A stretch of 7,886 bases of DNA, from NCBI GenBank assembly GCA_934663655.1, contig CAKUKT010000113.1, forward strand, positions 1-7,886, read 5' to 3'. This DNA comes from an uncultured Victivallaceae bacterium (GTDB lineage: Bacteria > Verrucomicrobiota > Lentisphaeria > Victivallales > Victivallaceae). The stretch's first letter is position 1; every line of letters begins with the position of its first letter. Of this stretch, positions 6,341 to 7,886 are shown piece after piece. The notes below the pieces were generated by a model, which was not told the DNA's origin, did no database searches, and saw nothing but the letters and a program-made list of their open reading frames with translations. The position numbers and the translations under genes are program-made.

Positions 6341-7206
6341 CCGGAAAACGGGTCAGGTGTCTGGCGGTGACCGGTCCGACCGCGACCGGTAAAACCGCAC
6401 TGGCGGTCGATCTGGCGCGCAGTTTCAACGGTGAAGTGGTCAGCGTTGATTCGCGTCAGGTCTACCGCGGTATGGATATCGGTTCGGGGAAGGATCGGGA
6501 GGAGTACGGCGATACTCCGGTCCATTTGCTGGACATCGCCGATCCGGCGTCCGAGGTTTACAATCTCGGCCGGTTCTGCCGGGATGCCTTTGCCGCGATT
6601 TCGGATATCGCCGCCCGCGGCCGTCTGCCGGTATTGTGCGGCGGAACGGCGCTTTATCTGGCGGCGCTGTTGTGTGATTACCGGTTGCCGGGAGGGGAAC
6701 TGCCGCCGGCACGCGATCTGCATGACCGGCGGTTGCGCCGGGATCCTGCTCTGCCGCCATCGTTTGAACCTCCGTTCAAATTGGAGACGCTGGTGCTCGG
6801 GGTTTATTATCCCCGGCGAGAGGTGCGCGAACGGATTGCGCAGCGTCTGGATGCCCGGCTGGCGGCGGGACTTCCGGAGGAGGTCGCACAGCTGCACCGG
6901 GCGGGAGTGAGCTGGGAACAACTGGAATTTTTCGGTCTGGAATATCGCGAAGTGGCGCGGTACCTGCGCGGAGAGTGTGATTTCTCGGCGATGCGGGAGA
7001 TGCTGCTCAACCGGATACGCCAGTTTGCCAAACGGCAGGATATATTTTTCCGCAAATTGGAACGCGAAGGGGTGGCGATTCACTGGATTGAACGCGGCGA
7101 CCGGGAGCAGGCGAAACAGCTGACCGGGGATTTTCTCAGCGGGAAAGCGCTGCCGGCGCCGGTTTTCCGGCTGTGCGACCACCGCAATCCACCCTCGGCG
7201 GACTGA
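6337..7206 (+). CDS. miaA: MiaA-type tRNA dimethylallyltransferase, short variant
   Basis: A 289-residue P-loop prenyltransferase of the MiaA family, which adds a dimethylallyl group to N6 of A37 in tRNAs reading U-starting codons. Visible signatures: GPTATGKT at 13-20 (P-loop), VSVDSRQVYRGMDIGSGK at 35-52 with D38 as likely catalytic base, VHLLDIADP at 62-70, CGGTALYL at 101-108, FFGLEYRE at 198-205, and IRQFAKRQDIFFR at 227-239, equivalent to the TRQ.AKRQ.tW.r motif with Ile for Thr. What is reduced is the middle: between GGTALY and the RERIAQRLDARL helix there are only about 60 residues, and the usual DP..A..I.PND..R..RALE motif of the tRNA-contacting insertion is not seen. The start ATG overlaps the upstream stop (ATGA) and has no clear Shine-Dalgarno, implying translational coupling. 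It may be the cell's MiaA or a divergent paralogue with another substrate. Confidence 0.85.
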   Translation: MTGKRVRCLAVTGPTATGKTALAVDLARSFNGEVVSVDSRQVYRGMDIGSGKDREEYGDTPVHLLDIADPASEVYNLGRFCRDAFAAISDIAARGRLPVLCGGTALYLAALLCDYRLPGGELPPARDLHDRRLRRDPALPPSFEPPFKLETLVLGVYYPRREVRERIAQRLDARLAAGLPEEVAQLHRAGVSWEQLEFFGLEYREVARYLRGECDFSAMREMLLNRIRQFAKRQDIFFRKLEREGVAIHWIERGDREQAKQLTGDFLSGKALPAPVFRLCDHRNPPSAD

Positions 7207-7209
7207 CGG

Positions 7210-7886
7210 TTACGAGCGGTGGCGGCGCGCTCTGGAACCGATTGAACCCCGATCGACGACCGGCAGATAGCCGACCCGCCTTACTTCGGGATCAGCGTCG
7301 GGGCGGGCGATCAGCCGTTGCATGGTTTCGATCAGCGAGGCGGCGGCGGCGGTGATGTCGATGTCGATGATCGAATAGGGGGGATCGTGGGGAATCAGCA
7401 GGGCGTTGGAGCCGTGAACGATCACGGAGATATCCCGTCCCACCCGCAGTTTTTCCTCGCGTAGACATTCGGCAACCGCGCCGAGACTCCAGGAGTTGAG
7501 CACAAACAGTGCATCCGGCGGGGAAGAAGCCCCCAGAAGTTTTCTGAACTCGTCGGGAAACTCATCCTGATTGCGGATACATTCGCAAAGCGACAGCTCG
7601 TATTTCTGCGCCGCCGGAGTCAATGCCGGTTTGAATAACCTCCAGGTGGCTTCCGCGTTTGTCCCGGAACCCACCGCGGCGAGCCGTTTTCTGCCGGCGC
7701 CGGAAAACGCCGCGGCCAGTGCATCGGCCGCGGCCTCGTAATCGAGTTCGATATGAGGGGATTCCGCGGCGGCCGCCGAATTGAATTCCACCAGCGGAAT
7801 CTGATGTTCGGCGAAAAGTTTTCGCGTCTTTTCATCGATGGTCGCCACCGAAACCACGCCGCGGATTCCCGCTTCGATCAACGCGG
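7210..7886 (-). CDS. LacI/PurR-type regulator, effector-binding domain (N-terminus beyond window edge)
   Basis: The frame is open to the right edge, so the DNA-binding domain is not seen; a TTG at 7881 is only an internal codon. The visible 225 residues form a type-1 periplasmic-binding-like sugar sensor domain: GIRGVVSVATIDEKT, then HQIPLVEFNS (the 'giPvV..d' motif), AGRKRLAAVGSG, a PDALFVLNSWSLGAVAECLR segment, VGRDISVIVHGS ('vP.disvig.d' motif), and a terminal LPVVDRGSIGSR, which resembles the family's 'R.St' ending. The missing N-terminus could be a LacI helix-turn-helix or a GntR winged helix; both are joined to this sensor in related bacteria. It converges on miaA with only three bases between stop codons and no terminator seen between them. 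Its ligand is unknown; it need not control the adjacent operon. Confidence 0.87.
   Translation of the reverse strand, partial: ALIEAGIRGVVSVATIDEKTRKLFAEHQIPLVEFNSAAAAESPHIELDYEAAADALAAAFSGAGRKRLAAVGSGTNAEATWRLFKPALTPAAQKYELSLCECIRNQDEFPDEFRKLLGASSPPDALFVLNSWSLGAVAECLREEKLRVGRDISVIVHGSNALLIPHDPPYSIIDIDITAAAASLIETMQRLIARPDADPEVRRVGYLPVVDRGSIGSRARRHRS

Noticed and set aside
7151..7162. TGCCGGCGCCGG in miaA, recurring at 7692-7703 in the LacI-type gene, as a repeat or regulatory palindrome
   Set aside because: Both copies are inside coding sequence encoding ordinary residues, and such GC palindromes are expected at this base composition.
6196..7182. A 328-codon minus-strand frame opposite the oxidoreductase end and miaA
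   Set aside because: The overlapping plus-strand genes carry unmistakable family motifs; the antisense translation is Arg/Gln/Pro-rich with no recognisable domain.
1..7886. CRISPR arrays, tRNA/rRNA genes, insertion sequences or phage attachment sites
   Set aside because: No repeat-spacer structure, cloverleaf-like sequence, transposase motif or flanking direct repeats were seen on either strand.

Overview
The window reads as a GC-rich bacterial chromosome segment with tightly packed genes. It holds a small carbohydrate-use locus with its own AraC-type regulator, flanked by a truncated YihY-type membrane protein on the left and a truncated LacI-type regulator on the right. The combination of an intracellular GH38 alpha-mannosidase, an AP-endonuclease-2-fold sugar isomerase, a Gfo/Idh/MocA oxidoreductase and sugar-responsive AraC and LacI-type regulators is typical of the PVC group (Lentisphaerota/Victivallis-like, Kiritimatiellota, Verrucomicrobiota). 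That assignment is inference from gene content; there is no rRNA or other taxonomic marker here.

Layout: (1) 2-577, + strand, the C-terminal end of a YihY/BrkB-family membrane protein with a winged-helix-like tail. (2) 578-721, a 144-base gap with a (CAA)5 tract and the ribosome binding site of the next gene. (3) 722-3433, + strand, a complete 903-residue GH38 alpha-mannosidase. (4) 3425-4312, - strand, an AraC-family regulator whose 3' end overlaps the mannosidase tail to tail by 9 bases, with a strong GC hairpin just beyond the mannosidase stop. (5) 4313-4454, an AT-rich divergent control region with two sigma70-like promoters, one per strand, whose -10 boxes overlap. (6) 4455-5312, 5324-6340 and 6337-7206, + strand, a compact three-gene operon: sugar phosphate isomerase/epimerase-like protein, Gfo/Idh/MocA dehydrogenase, and a MiaA-type tRNA prenyltransferase with a shortened middle region. 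(7) 7210-7886, - strand, the effector-binding half of a LacI/PurR-type regulator cut by the window edge, converging on miaA with a 3-base gap.

How the genes may work together: the mannosidase has no signal peptide and would release mannose from imported alpha-mannosides in the cytoplasm. The isomerase-like and oxidoreductase pair would then process the sugar or a glycoside, possibly by an oxidation route through a keto-sugar. The AraC protein sits between both transcription units and is the obvious candidate controller. No transporter is visible in the window, and substrates are not proven by sequence. The less ordinary points are the overlapping, probably mutually exclusive divergent promoters, the shortened MiaA translationally coupled to a sugar operon, and the isomerase/dehydrogenase pair beside a GH38 enzyme.
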